From assembly GCA_023432465.1 (NCBI GenBank), contig JAEYUO010000102.1, positions 1 through 39,738 of the forward strand: a DNA stretch of 39,738 bases, read 5' to 3'. Below are positions 1-7,819 of the stretch, in pieces; positions within the stretch are counted from its first letter, which is position 1; each line of letters opens with the position of its first letter. The DNA comes from Planctomycetota bacterium. Lineage in GTDB: Bacteria; Planctomycetota; Phycisphaerae; Phycisphaerales; UBA1924. A program made the position numbers and the translations under genes. The notes beneath the pieces were generated by a model. It was not told where the DNA came from and did no database searches. It was given only the letters and a program-made list of their open reading frames with translations.

Positions 1-30
1 GCACCACTGCGGTGCGCCCCGTTTCGTTTT
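1..30 (+). terminator. possible terminator at the left edge
   Basis: GCACC and GGTGC (1-5 and 11-15) form a 5-bp stem around ACTGC, followed after a short GC spacer by TTTCGTTTT. This resembles an intrinsic terminator of a gene lying left of the window. The stem may continue beyond the edge, and the T tract is not directly against the stem, so the call is weak. Confidence 0.3.
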
Positions 31-49
31 GCCTAGACTGTGCCGCCGC

Positions 50-122
50 GGCCCCGTAGCTCAGCGGTTAGAGCTGGGGACTCATAATCCCTTGGTCGCA
101 GGTTCGAGTCCTGCCGGGGCCA
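50..122 (+). tRNA. tRNA-Ile(CAU), lysidine-type (Ile2)
   Basis: The cloverleaf folds by eye. The acceptor stem GGCCCCG (50-56) pairs with CGGGGCC (115-121), the D stem is GCTC/GAGC, the anticodon stem is 76-80/88-92 with loop CTCATAA, and the T arm GCAGG-TTCGAGT-CCTGC is perfect. The discriminator is A122 and CCA is not encoded. The anticodon is CAU, but G1-C72 pairing and the lack of three G-C pairs in the anticodon stem argue against initiator tRNA-Met. The GACTCATAATC anticodon arm and the TTGGTCGC variable region closely resemble E. coli tRNA-Ile2 as I remember it. In that tRNA C34 is changed to lysidine by TilS so that it reads AUA. Elongator tRNA-Met is the alternative. Confidence 0.8.
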
Positions 123-153
123 TTTGCTTGTTAATGTCGCTTTGGCGGGGCTT

Positions 154-166
154 CGGGCTTCGCCCG
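154..166. terminator. hairpin between tRNA-Ile and dnaE2
   Basis: CGGGC-TTC-GCCCG is a perfect 5-bp stem located between the convergent 3' ends of the tRNA (plus) and dnaE2 (minus). Position and symmetry suit a bidirectional terminator, but there is no clear T tract on either side. Confidence 0.3.
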
Positions 167-184
167 GGTCTGGCAGTTGATCCG

Positions 185-3100
185 TCAGTGAAAGTCTCTG
201 CTGCGCACGAACAGCGAGTCCTGTTCGGGGTCAAGGGCATCGATCCTTGCGACCTGTACGTGCACAACAGGGCCGTTGCGTTCGACCTTGCCGGTTGCGC
301 GGATGAACGTGCTGTGCCTCGCGGCGGAGCGGTATCGCTCAAAGACCTTGGGCCGCACGATCAGGTTGGCGATGCCGGTCTCATCCTCGATGGTCATGAA
401 CAGGATGCCCGAGGCGGTGCCGGGCCGCTGTCGAACCAGAACAACTCCCGCGACCTGCACGGGTCTGCCCGATGGACTTGCCTGCTCGCACTGAATCTCC
501 CGGGCGCACGAGACGCCCATCGCATCGAGCCGATCACGCAGGAACGACACTGGGTGCGCCTTGAGAGACAGGCCGATAGACGCATAGTCATGCCGGACCT
601 GCTGCGCCGGCGGCACGACCGGCAGTGATGCCGCGCGGTCGTCCGGCCCCGGTGCATCGCCGATCACGGGAAGCTCTTCATCATGCACGGCCTGAAGTGC
701 CCACAGCGCCCGCTGGCGATCCAGGCCCAGCGAGCCCAGGGCATCCGCCCTCGCCAGTCGCCGCAGCGCGGCAACCGGCATGCGGCATCGCCGGTGCAGA
801 TCATGTACGCTTGCGAAGGGTCCCGTACATTCACGCTCCCGCACGATCGCATCGGCGTGCGGCTGGCTCATTGCCCGCACCATCCGCATGCCCAGCCGAA
901 GCGCCCTTCCTCCATCCTCAAGCGTGCAGTCCCATGCGCTGTGGTTGATATCGACAGCACGAACCTCTACGCCGTGGTTCTGCGCATCGCGAACGATCTG
1001 CGCGGGCTGATAGAAACCCATCGGCTGGCTGTTGATGAGCGCGGCCGCGAACGCCGCGGGATAGTGACACTTCTGCCATGATGAGACGTACACAAGCAGC
1101 GCAAAGCTCGCGGCGTGTGACTCAGGGAAACCGTACTCGCTGAACCCCTTGATCTGCTCGAAGCAGCGTTCGGCAAACTCCTGGTCAAACCCGTTGGCGA
1201 GCATTCCGGCGATCAGCTTCTCCCCGAACCGGTAGATGAGATCGCCCTTGCGACGCCACGCGGCCATGGCGCGACGGAGCTGGTCGGCCTCACCGGCTGT
1301 GAAGCCCGCCGCGACGATGGCGAGCTTCATCGCCTGCTCCTGAAACAATGGCACGCCGAGTGTCCGTCCCAGCACTTCGCGCACGGCGTTGTTGGGATAC
1401 GTCGCCTGCTCTTCGCCGTTGCGTCGCCGGATGTAGGGGTGGACCATCTTCCCCTGGATCGGCCCGGGGCGGACGATCGCGACCTCGATTACCAGGTCAT
1501 AGAAGCACCTAGGCCGCAGGCGCGGGAGCATGGCCATCTGCGCGCGGCTCTCGATTTGGAACACGCCGATTGTGTCCGCGTTGCAGATCATGTCGTAGAC
1601 GGCGGAGTCTTCGGCCGGCACGGTCGCCAGCGTCAGATCTCGCCCGTGGTGCCGCCGGATCAGGTCGAAGCACTTGCGGATGCACGTGAGCATCCCGAGG
1701 CCGAGGCAATCGACCTTCAGCATTCCCATGGCATCGATGTCGTCCTTGTCCCATTCGATGACCGTGCGGTCCTGCATTGCCGCGTTCTCGATCGGCACCA
1801 GCTCGCACAACGGGGAGTTTGTGATCACGAAGCCGCCGACATGCTGGGACAGGTGCCTCGGAAAGCCGAGGAGCTGGCCACAGAGGTGCATCACCAGGCG
1901 CAGGGTGCGGTCCTCGGGGTTGAGGCCCAGTTCCCGCAGCCGGGCGGCATTCACACCCCCCGTGTCCCACCAGTCGAGCGTGCGGGAAAGCTGGTTGATG
2001 CAGTCGAGCGACAGCCCCATCGCCTTGCCGACATCGCGTACCGCACTCTTGCCGCGATAGCTGATAACTTCGGCTGTCAGCGCTGCTCGCTCGCGGCCAT
2101 ACTTGGTGTAGATGTACTGCAGCACCTCCTCGCGACGTTCGTGCTCGAAGTCGATGTCGATGTCCGGGGGCTCGTTGCGTTCGCGGCTGATGAACCGCTC
2201 GAACAGCAACTCGCCGCGTGAGGGGTCAACCGAGGTGATGCCCAGGCAGTAGCACACGGCGGAGTTGGCCGCTGCCCCGCGGCCCTGGCAGAGAATGCCC
2301 TTGGAGCGCGCGAAGGTCACCAGATCGTGGACGGTGAGGAAGTACGGCGCGTACTTGAGTTCCTCGATCAGTTCGAGTTCGTGATCGATGATGCCCTGTA
2401 CCTTGGCCGGTGTGCCCTCCGGGTAGCGGGCCTTTGCCCCTGCGCTGGCCAGGTCGCGCAGATGCCGCATGGGCGTAATGCCCGGCGGCGTGACCTCATG
2501 CGGATACTCGTATCGAAGCTCATCCAGGCTGAAGCCCCCCCCCATCCCCACCCCACATGCTCGCTCGGCGATCTCGACGGTGCGTGCGATTGCCAGCGGA
2601 TACTCCGCAAACAGCCGGGCCATCTCGCTTGCGGGCTTCATGTGCCGTTCTGCGTTGGCCAGAAGCGCGTAGCCCGCGGCATCGACGGTTGTGCCCAGCC
2701 GGATGCACGTCAGCACATCCTGCAGCGGGCGCCGATCCGCGGCGTGGTACAGAACGCGGTTTGTGGCTACGAGCGGCACGCGGCAGGCTGCAGCAGACGC
2801 TGCGATCGCTGCGCACCGCTCGCGGTCATCCGGGCCATAGCCGATCGATATCGCCAGCGACAGGCGGTCGGAGTCGAACACTCTTCGCAGTGTCCGCACA
2901 CGCTCAAGATAAGCTGCATCGATCGCCGCGAGACTCGCTGGCGGGACGATCACTCCCAGCATTTCCGCATTGTGCTCAACGACATCGTCGAGCGTCAGCG
3001 AGCAATGCCCCTTCTCTGCGCGCCGCTTGCCGATCGTGAGCATGCGGCACAGCCGGGCATAGGCATCGCGGCAGGTGGGATAGACCAGCAGTTCCAGCCC

Positions 3101-3406
3101 TTGCGGCTGCACCAGCACAAGGCGGCAACCGACGATCAGGCGAATGCCCGCATCCTTTGCCGCGGTGTGCGCACGCACGATCCCCGCGAGCGTGTTGGTG
3201 TCGGTGATGGCGATCGCCGCATGGCCGAGCTGCGCTGCACGCTGCACCAGTTCCTCGGGGTGGCTTCCGCCAGTCAGAAATGTGAAGTTGCTGGTGACAT
3301 CCAGCTCGGCGTATCGCCCGAGCGAACCGGCATCGCTGGCGGCGATTCCCCGCGGCGGCTGTTTATGCGGGTGAGGATGCAGTTTGCTCTGCGGAGTATC
3401 CGGCAT
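185..3406 (-). CDS. dnaE2: error-prone DNA polymerase III alpha subunit (DnaE2/ImuC)
   Basis: This is the catalytic polymerase of the ImuA-ImuB-DnaE2 translesion mutasome, about 1,073 residues, the usual DnaE2 size. An N-terminal PHP domain (about 30-240) precedes a C-family polymerase core. Its catalytic acidic motif PDIDIDFEHERREE starts near residue 414, shortly after QGRGAAANSAVCYCLGIT. A C-terminal OB-fold follows, and the protein ends in SRDFH, a typical DnaE2 tail. The start chosen is the ATG two bases after the imuB stop, which implies translational coupling; ATG at 3418 is also possible. A short glycine-rich insertion (GVGMGGG, about 285-291) interrupts the usual CGFSLDELRYEYP stretch and is encoded by a long G tract. 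The gene is last in the operon. In other bacteria the set is SOS-induced and mutagenic. Confidence 0.96.
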   Translation of the reverse strand: MPDTPQSKLHPHPHKQPPRGIAASDAGSLGRYAELDVTSNFTFLTGGSHPEELVQRAAQLGHAAIAITDTNTLAGIVRAHTAAKDAGIRLIVGCRLVLVQPQGLELLVYPTCRDAYARLCRMLTIGKRRAEKGHCSLTLDDVVEHNAEMLGVIVPPASLAAIDAAYLERVRTLRRVFDSDRLSLAISIGYGPDDRERCAAIAASAAACRVPLVATNRVLYHAADRRPLQDVLTCIRLGTTVDAAGYALLANAERHMKPASEMARLFAEYPLAIARTVEIAERACGVGMGGGFSLDELRYEYPHEVTPPGITPMRHLRDLASAGAKARYPEGTPAKVQGIIDHELELIEELKYAPYFLTVHDLVTFARSKGILCQGRGAAANSAVCYCLGITSVDPSRGELLFERFISRERNEPPDIDIDFEHERREEVLQYIYTKYGRERAALTAEVISYRGKSAVRDVGKAMGLSLDCINQLSRTLDWWDTGGVNAARLRELGLNPEDRTLRLVMHLCGQLLGFPRHLSQHVGGFVITNSPLCELVPIENAAMQDRTVIEWDKDDIDAMGMLKVDCLGLGMLTCIRKCFDLIRRHHGRDLTLATVPAEDSAVYDMICNADTIGVFQIESRAQMAMLPRLRPRCFYDLVIEVAIVRPGPIQGKMVHPYIRRRNGEEQATYPNNAVREVLGRTLGVPLFQEQAMKLAIVAAGFTAGEADQLRRAMAAWRRKGDLIYRFGEKLIAGMLANGFDQEFAERCFEQIKGFSEYGFPESHAASFALLVYVSSWQKCHYPAAFAAALINSQPMGFYQPAQIVRDAQNHGVEVRAVDINHSAWDCTLEDGGRALRLGMRMVRAMSQPHADAIVRERECTGPFASVHDLHRRCRMPVAALRRLARADALGSLGLDRQRALWALQAVHDEELPVIGDAPGPDDRAASLPVVPPAQQVRHDYASIGLSLKAHPVSFLRDRLDAMGVSCAREIQCEQASPSGRPVQVAGVVLVRQRPGTASGILFMTIEDETGIANLIVRPKVFERYRSAARHSTFIRATGKVERNGPVVHVQVARIDALDPEQDSLFVRSRDFH
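2535..2556 (-). repeat. G-rich in-frame insertion in dnaE2
   Basis: On the coding strand this is a run of GGGG, GGGG and G9 blocks separated by single T and AT, encoding GVGMGGG. It interrupts an otherwise conserved DnaE2 motif. Its downstream edge, GGGGGGCTTCAGCC, is identical to the edge of the G-rich insertion in fumC. Three or more G runs give G-quadruplex potential in the mRNA. Confidence 0.55.
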
Positions 3407-3408
3407 GC

Positions 3409-4977
3409 CTAGGCCCATTCCCCGTGGATGAACCACGCACTTGAGTCGGTCTTTGCGGCCGCGGCATCGCTCTGCCCGTCGCCCGAGCGGGCTTCGCGGA
3501 AGATCCACATCCAGCGGCCGGTTTCATCCTGCACACGGAAGTAGTCGCGCTGCGGCTCGCGTGCTCGCCACCATTCCCCGCCGATGCGTTCTGGCCCGAT
3601 GCTGCTGATGATCCTGTGCGAGCGTCCTTGCCGAGTGATTGACATCACCGGACCATCGGGCGAGAGCGAGAGGATGTTCACCGGCTGCGGCTCGGCGAGC
3701 AGGACGGATGGGCGTTCACACGCGAGGCGATCAGGGCGGTCCGACTCTGTCATGTGTGCCGGCGCAACGCGCGGGCAATCCAGCAGTGGCGCGGCCCATG
3801 CCGCGGACTCCGGGCGGTGACTCTCCCGCAGCAGGAATCGACACACGCGGTTCGCGCCGAGTCGGCCGACGATCGCATCGATCGTCTGATCGATCGCGGC
3901 ATCATGCTCGCACGTATGCTCGGATTCTGCGATGAGCGCGGTCTGGGCGTGCGCGATGCGGACAACACCGGCCGCGCACAGCACAATGCCCGTCACCCCA
4001 TACCCCAGGTTCATCCGCTCGATCCGCGGGCGCAGAAGCGACCACAGGTGCTTGCCGCTGCGTGTGGGCCTGCTCACCTGCACCACGATGCAGATCTGTG
4101 CGGAGTCCAGTCGCTGAAAGGTCGCATCGAGCCGGCGCAGCCCCGACTCCTGCCGCTCCAGAATGCGGATCAGTTCCTCCAGCAGATGACGAACCCCCAG
4201 TTCGATCGCCTCAAGTTGCGTTGTCCCGCCCGGAAGCTCGAGGTGCGTCTGAACAGCCTCCGTCTGTCGAACACCCAGCACTGCTGCGTGTGATCGCCCC
4301 AGTGCCTCATCCAGCCTGCGGATGATTTCCTGGCCGTATCGCGCAGGCAGGGATGAACGCGGGATGTCCAGCAACTGCGCAACGGTGCGGATGCCCACTT
4401 CGCCCAGCGCATCCACCACATTCTCGGAGAGTCGCAGCGACTCGACGGGCAGGGGCGACATCGCCTCTCGCTCTCGCCCGGGCTGGATGAGGATCCCCGC
4501 TGCCGGGCCAAACCGCGCAGCTCCCCATGCCGCGCCGGGTGTTGATGCGACCGCGATGCGGGCCGTGAATCCCAGTTTTCCTAGCCGCTTCCGGAGCGAG
4601 ATCGCGAGCCCCCTGTCGCCGCCGAACAAATGTCCGCACCCGGAGATATCCAGCATCAGTCCATCGGGTTGATCCGCCGCAACGATGGGCGACCAGCGCA
4701 TCGCCCAGACAGCGAGTTGATCGAGCGCGATGGCATCGCGCGCCGGGCGGTACGGCTCGATCAGCAATCCGGGATGCCGGATCAGCGCTCGCGCATGGGC
4801 AAGGTCCATGCCGCGGATCACGCCCGCCTGCTGCGCATCCGCGCTGGCGTGCATCACCAGCCGCCGATCTCCCTTCTCGCCGACGATCAGGATCGGCTTT
4901 GGCTCAGCCGGCGTGTGCCGTCGCGCCACGCGCTGGGTAGGCCAGTGGGGCAGGCACACAGATAAGACCCTGCGCAT
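3409..4977 (-). CDS. imuB: ImuB, Y-family polymerase-like mutasome subunit
   Basis: ImuB is an inactive Y-family polymerase homologue that links DnaE2 to the beta clamp and ImuA during lesion bypass. The chosen ATG (protein begins MRRVLSVCLPHWPTQR) has GGAG seven bases upstream and gives 522 residues. A longer frame upstream lies over imuA and is not needed. The family motif LDISGCGHLFGG lies near 109-120, with a helix-hairpin-helix-like stretch (VGIRTVAQLLDIPRSSLPARYG) after it. The N-terminal strand has no aspartate where active Y-family enzymes hold their first metal ligand, which fits the known non-catalytic role. The start lies inside the imuA 3' end (74-bp overlap) and the stop is two bases before dnaE2, so the three are probably cotranslated. 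Confidence 0.93.
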   Translation of the reverse strand: MRRVLSVCLPHWPTQRVARRHTPAEPKPILIVGEKGDRRLVMHASADAQQAGVIRGMDLAHARALIRHPGLLIEPYRPARDAIALDQLAVWAMRWSPIVAADQPDGLMLDISGCGHLFGGDRGLAISLRKRLGKLGFTARIAVASTPGAAWGAARFGPAAGILIQPGREREAMSPLPVESLRLSENVVDALGEVGIRTVAQLLDIPRSSLPARYGQEIIRRLDEALGRSHAAVLGVRQTEAVQTHLELPGGTTQLEAIELGVRHLLEELIRILERQESGLRRLDATFQRLDSAQICIVVQVSRPTRSGKHLWSLLRPRIERMNLGYGVTGIVLCAAGVVRIAHAQTALIAESEHTCEHDAAIDQTIDAIVGRLGANRVCRFLLRESHRPESAAWAAPLLDCPRVAPAHMTESDRPDRLACERPSVLLAEPQPVNILSLSPDGPVMSITRQGRSHRIISSIGPERIGGEWWRAREPQRDYFRVQDETGRWMWIFREARSGDGQSDAAAAKTDSSAWFIHGEWA

Positions 4978-5644
4978 GGTTCCACTCCATGATCCAGGAT
5001 GGCGGCTCATCCGTGAGCGCCGGCCGGTCCTTGTGGCGAAGCAGGGCCAAGGTCCATCTCGGCCGGGAGGTCGATGAGACAGCGGGTGTGATGCGCCATC
5101 GTGTGCTCGCCGCGGAGAGTCGATCGAGTTCTCCGGGCGGGCGTGCAAGCAGGCACAACCCGCCAAACGCGCCCGCGGCGAGTTGAAGCCGGCGCGTATG
5201 CGGGAGCGTGAGCCCCTGCGCATCGGCGATGACGGCTACCGCCCCCATCCCCCCTGCCACCCCGCCCACTGGCGTTCGCAGCGCGACATCGATCGCCCAC
5301 AAGCGGGTGGCGTTGTCGGGAGGATCGATCAGTACCGATCGCGCAAGAACGTGACGGTGCTGATCCAGCAGGAGCGGATATGGCCAGAGACGCCGGCCGA
5401 TCCAGAAGATGCTCGACACGGCCCGCTGGGCAATCGCCCTGCGGGCAAGGTCAGCCAATATGCACATCGGCGGGAGCCAGTGGCGATCGGGTTGTCCCAT
5501 CCCCGCGGCGGCAGAGCCAAACCACTCGTGAACCCCGCCAAGGTTCAACTGGACCCCGGCGAGCTCCACGCTTCCGCGCGGGATCTTGCCGGGGGAAAGG
5601 CGGATCCTCTCCCGAAGCTCGAAAATTGCTTTTGATAGGGCCAT
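4904..5644 (-). CDS. imuA: ImuA, RecA-like mutasome accessory protein
   Basis: This 246-residue protein precedes imuB and dnaE2, the standard place of ImuA, a RecA/SulA-fold protein needed for mutasome function. Sequence similarity is weak but consistent: an N-terminal helix followed by LGGVHEWFG (compare the LGGxHE region of ImuA/SulA-like proteins), a RecA-like core with IWIGRRLWPYP-type strands, and ALRTPVGG. No Walker A GxxGxGKT motif is visible, so ATP hydrolysis looks unlikely. The start ATG at 5644 has AGGA eight bases upstream, inside a perfect palindrome (5647-5668) that may be the operator of this operon. The C-terminal 74 bp overlap imuB. The assignment rests mainly on synteny. Confidence 0.75.
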   Translation of the reverse strand: MALSKAIFELRERIRLSPGKIPRGSVELAGVQLNLGGVHEWFGSAAAGMGQPDRHWLPPMCILADLARRAIAQRAVSSIFWIGRRLWPYPLLLDQHRHVLARSVLIDPPDNATRLWAIDVALRTPVGGVAGGMGAVAVIADAQGLTLPHTRRLQLAAGAFGGLCLLARPPGELDRLSAASTRWRITPAVSSTSRPRWTLALLRHKDRPALTDEPPSWIMEWNHAQGLICVPAPLAYPARGATAHAG

Positions 5645-5646
5645 GA

Positions 5647-5668
5647 TCGGTATCCTATCAGATACCGA
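5647..5668. promoter_or_regulatory. candidate SOS-type operator upstream of imuA
   Basis: TCGGTATC-N6-GATACCGA is a perfect palindrome with 8-bp arms. It lies two bases before the imuA start codon and about 8-29 bases after the transcription start predicted from the adjacent promoter. It also contains the Shine-Dalgarno AGGA of imuA. Operators in this position are typical for LexA control of imuA-imuB-dnaE2 cassettes, but the sequence matches neither the CGAAC/GTTCG nor the GTTC-N7-GTTC LexA box that I know. Because it covers the ribosome site, an RNA hairpin acting on translation is an alternative. Confidence 0.55.
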
Positions 5669-5682
5669 CTGAAAATCCAGAA

Positions 5683-5711
5683 ATCCTAGAAAAGTCTTTG
5701 TTCGGGTTCAA
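5683..5711 (-). promoter_or_regulatory. sigma70-like promoter for imuA-imuB-dnaE2
   Basis: On the minus strand TTGAAC (5706-5711) and TAGGAT (5683-5688) are separated by 17 bases. The -10 overlaps the TAG stop of the SRAP gene. The predicted start site near 5676 is just upstream of the palindrome at 5647-5668. This would let the mutasome genes be induced separately from the SRAP gene. Confidence 0.5.
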
Positions 5712-6378
5712 AAACCGCCAGGCACTCTGGGCCTTCATTTTGGGGGGAGTTGACCCATGTTGACACCGGTCTGCTCGCCATCAGCTCTGCCGGGTAGGGC
5801 TTGAGCAAGGCCGCGATGCCGGCCAGGTCGTGCGAGGCGGGGTCGAGCCAGGTGCCAAAGTCCGCGGGGTCCAGGATCACCGGCATCCGGTCGTGCAGCT
5901 TGGCCATCATCTCATTGGGGGTCGTGGTGATGACGGTGAACGATTCGACTGCCCCATGATCGGGGGACTGCCAGGATTCCCAAAGCCCTGCGAGCGCGAG
6001 CGGCTGGTTGTCGGAAGACGTGATGTAGTGCGGCTGCTTGCGGGTGCCGAGCTTCTGCCACTCATAAAACCCGCTCACCGGCACGATGCAACGCCGCTGC
6101 TTGAACGCCGCGCGGAACGCGGGCTTGGATTCGATCCCCTCCGCCCGGGCGTTGATCAGCGAGCTGCCGATCTTCTCATCCTTCGCCCACGATGGAATCA
6201 GCCCCCACCGCATGAAGACCGCTTCCCGTCCGCGTGCTTGCGGCAGGTCCCGCACCACGGGCGCGGTCTGCGTGGGTGCGACGTTGTACCGGTCCGTGAA
6301 CTCGAGCGGCGGAGTGGTGAGCGCCATGAGCCGCTGGAGCTCGCGCCACTTGTAGAGATGGGTGAACCGGCCGCACAT
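5686..6378 (-). CDS. SRAP-domain protein (YedK/HMCES family), abasic-site crosslinking
   Basis: SRAP proteins form a covalent thiazolidine link between Cys2 and abasic sites in single-stranded DNA, shielding them during replication. Translation from ATG at 6378 places Cys directly after Met (MCGRFTHLYKW), which is essential because the mature N-terminus must be Cys; longer starts are therefore wrong. Other active-site residues are present: N76 in SLINARAEG, E106 in VSGFYEW and H162 in LHDRMPVIL. The length of 230 residues is normal. It follows mgtE by 48 bp and precedes imuA by 41 bp on the same strand, so read-through into the mutasome genes is possible. The name SOS-response-associated peptidase reflects the same genomic association seen elsewhere. 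Confidence 0.95.
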   Translation of the reverse strand: MCGRFTHLYKWRELQRLMALTTPPLEFTDRYNVAPTQTAPVVRDLPQARGREAVFMRWGLIPSWAKDEKIGSSLINARAEGIESKPAFRAAFKQRRCIVPVSGFYEWQKLGTRKQPHYITSSDNQPLALAGLWESWQSPDHGAVESFTVITTTPNEMMAKLHDRMPVILDPADFGTWLDPASHDLAGIAALLKPYPAELMASRPVSTWVNSPQNEGPECLAVFEPEQRLF

Positions 6379-6426
6379 GGCCAAGCGTATGTCGATGCCC
6401 GGGGGCCACGGCACGGGGCGCAAGGC

Positions 6427-7743
6427 TCATGACGTCATCATCAGCGAGTCCCTGAAGAGCAGAGCGAGAGAGAGGAAAGCAACGAAGCCGACGACATCGG
6501 TGACGGTGGTGAGGATGATGCTCGAGCACTGCGCGGGATCGAGACGCATCGCCTTCATGAGCAGGGGGATCGATGCGCCGGCCATGCCCGCAAAGACCAG
6601 ATTGACCACCATGCCCACGGTCACGACAACGCCGAGGGTGATGTTGCCGTACCACAGCCACGCGATGAGGCCGGTGACGATGCCCGTGACAAGCCCGGTC
6701 ATGAGGCCCAGGAGCGTCTCTTTCGCGACGAGGCGGAACCGCCGGTTCTTCGGCACTTCACGCATGACGATGCCTCGCATCACGATCGCCAGAGACTGTG
6801 CACCGGCGTTGCCGCCCTGGCCGGCAACGACCGGCAGGAACACCGCGAGCACGGTGATCTCGGCGATGAGTCCCTCAAACCCGGCAACCACCGCGGCGGC
6901 CATGAACGCCGTGACGAGATTGACGTGCAGCCACGGCAGACGCTTGCGGAGCGAATACGAGATGGGCGAGAACGCCCGTTCGTCGCTGCCGGCGCCGACC
7001 ATTCGAAGCAGGTCCTCGGTCGCGTCCTTGTGGACATCGGCGAGCAACTGCTCGGCCTTGACGATGCCCAGCATCCGACCTTCGGCATCGACGACGGGCG
7101 CGGCAAAGTAGCGTCGCTTGGTGAGTTCGCGGCCTGCTTCCTGAGCATCCGTGAACGCGTGCAGGCTGAAGATGCCGCGGTTCATGATTGACTTGAGCAG
7201 CGCGTTCTCGGGGGCGAGCATCAGGCTGTGCATGTTCAGCACGCCGACGAGCATGTCATCATCGTCGATGACATAGATGTACGAGGACGGCATACCTGTC
7301 CGGGCGAGCGAGCGGATCCGGTTCACGGCATCCTCCGCGCTCATGCTGTCGTGGAACGCGAGGAACTGGGTGGACATCATGCGGCCGACGCTGTCAACCG
7401 GATAGCTGAGTTGTTCCTGCACCTCTCGTCGGAGCGATTCGGACAGATGAGGCAGAAGCCGCTCGATGGCCTCCGGGGACATCTGCATGAGGATCGAGGC
7501 GGCACGCTTGGGATCGATGCGGTTGGCGACGGTGGCGACGGCCTCATCATCCGTGCCGCCGAGCAGCGCGGCGGCGTACGCGGATTGCAGGTGGGGGAGC
7601 AGGGTCGCGGCAAGGGGCGTGGGCAGGGCGCGGAGGGCCTGGAGCGCGGAATCCTCGCTCATGGCTTCGAGCAGGTGCGCAGCACGCCGCGGCTCGGCCT
7701 CGATGAGGGGTCCGAGCAGGGGGAGAAGAGATCGGTCGCTCAT
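6427..7743 (-). CDS. mgtE: MgtE-family magnesium transporter
   Basis: This is a 438-residue inner-membrane Mg2+ channel with the full MgtE layout: an N-terminal MgtE-N superhelical domain (about 1-115), two CBS domains (about 120-240, with SYIYVIDDDDMLVGVLNMHSL and PVVDAEGRMLGIVKAEQLL), a connecting helix, and five membrane helices from about 275. The signature PVVAGQGGNAGAQSLAI and the TM5 segment LTTVTDVVGF, carrying the conserved aspartate of the ion pore, are both present. In known members Mg2+ bound between the N and CBS domains closes the pore. The start has GGAGG six bases upstream. It lies between the DUF4105 gene and the SRAP gene without an obvious functional link. Confidence 0.96.
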   Translation of the reverse strand: MSDRSLLPLLGPLIEAEPRRAAHLLEAMSEDSALQALRALPTPLAATLLPHLQSAYAAALLGGTDDEAVATVANRIDPKRAASILMQMSPEAIERLLPHLSESLRREVQEQLSYPVDSVGRMMSTQFLAFHDSMSAEDAVNRIRSLARTGMPSSYIYVIDDDDMLVGVLNMHSLMLAPENALLKSIMNRGIFSLHAFTDAQEAGRELTKRRYFAAPVVDAEGRMLGIVKAEQLLADVHKDATEDLLRMVGAGSDERAFSPISYSLRKRLPWLHVNLVTAFMAAAVVAGFEGLIAEITVLAVFLPVVAGQGGNAGAQSLAIVMRGIVMREVPKNRRFRLVAKETLLGLMTGLVTGIVTGLIAWLWYGNITLGVVVTVGMVVNLVFAGMAGASIPLLMKAMRLDPAQCSSIILTTVTDVVGFVAFLSLALLFRDSLMMTS

Positions 7744-7755
7744 ATCGGCCTCCAG

Positions 7756-7772
7756 TCCCCGCCGCGCGGGGA
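7756..7772. other. hairpin upstream of mgtE
   Basis: TCCCCGC-CGC-GCGGGGA is a perfect 7-bp stem with a three-base loop in the 76-bp gap between the DUF4105 gene and mgtE. It has no U tract on the minus strand. It could be a weak terminator, an mRNA end-stabilising structure or a leader element. The gap is too short for an M-box riboswitch. Confidence 0.35.
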
Positions 7773-7819
7773 GGGGTGCGCGAGTTTACCCGGTGCGTGC
7801 AAACGGTGGATCGCCTCGA

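Noticed and set aside
1439..2221. 260-codon plus-strand frame inside dnaE2
   Set aside because: Antisense to a conserved polymerase region; a GC-rich shadow with no family resemblance.
7744..7819. M-box riboswitch before mgtE
   Set aside because: The gap is only 76 bp with a single simple hairpin; M-box elements are much longer and multi-helical.
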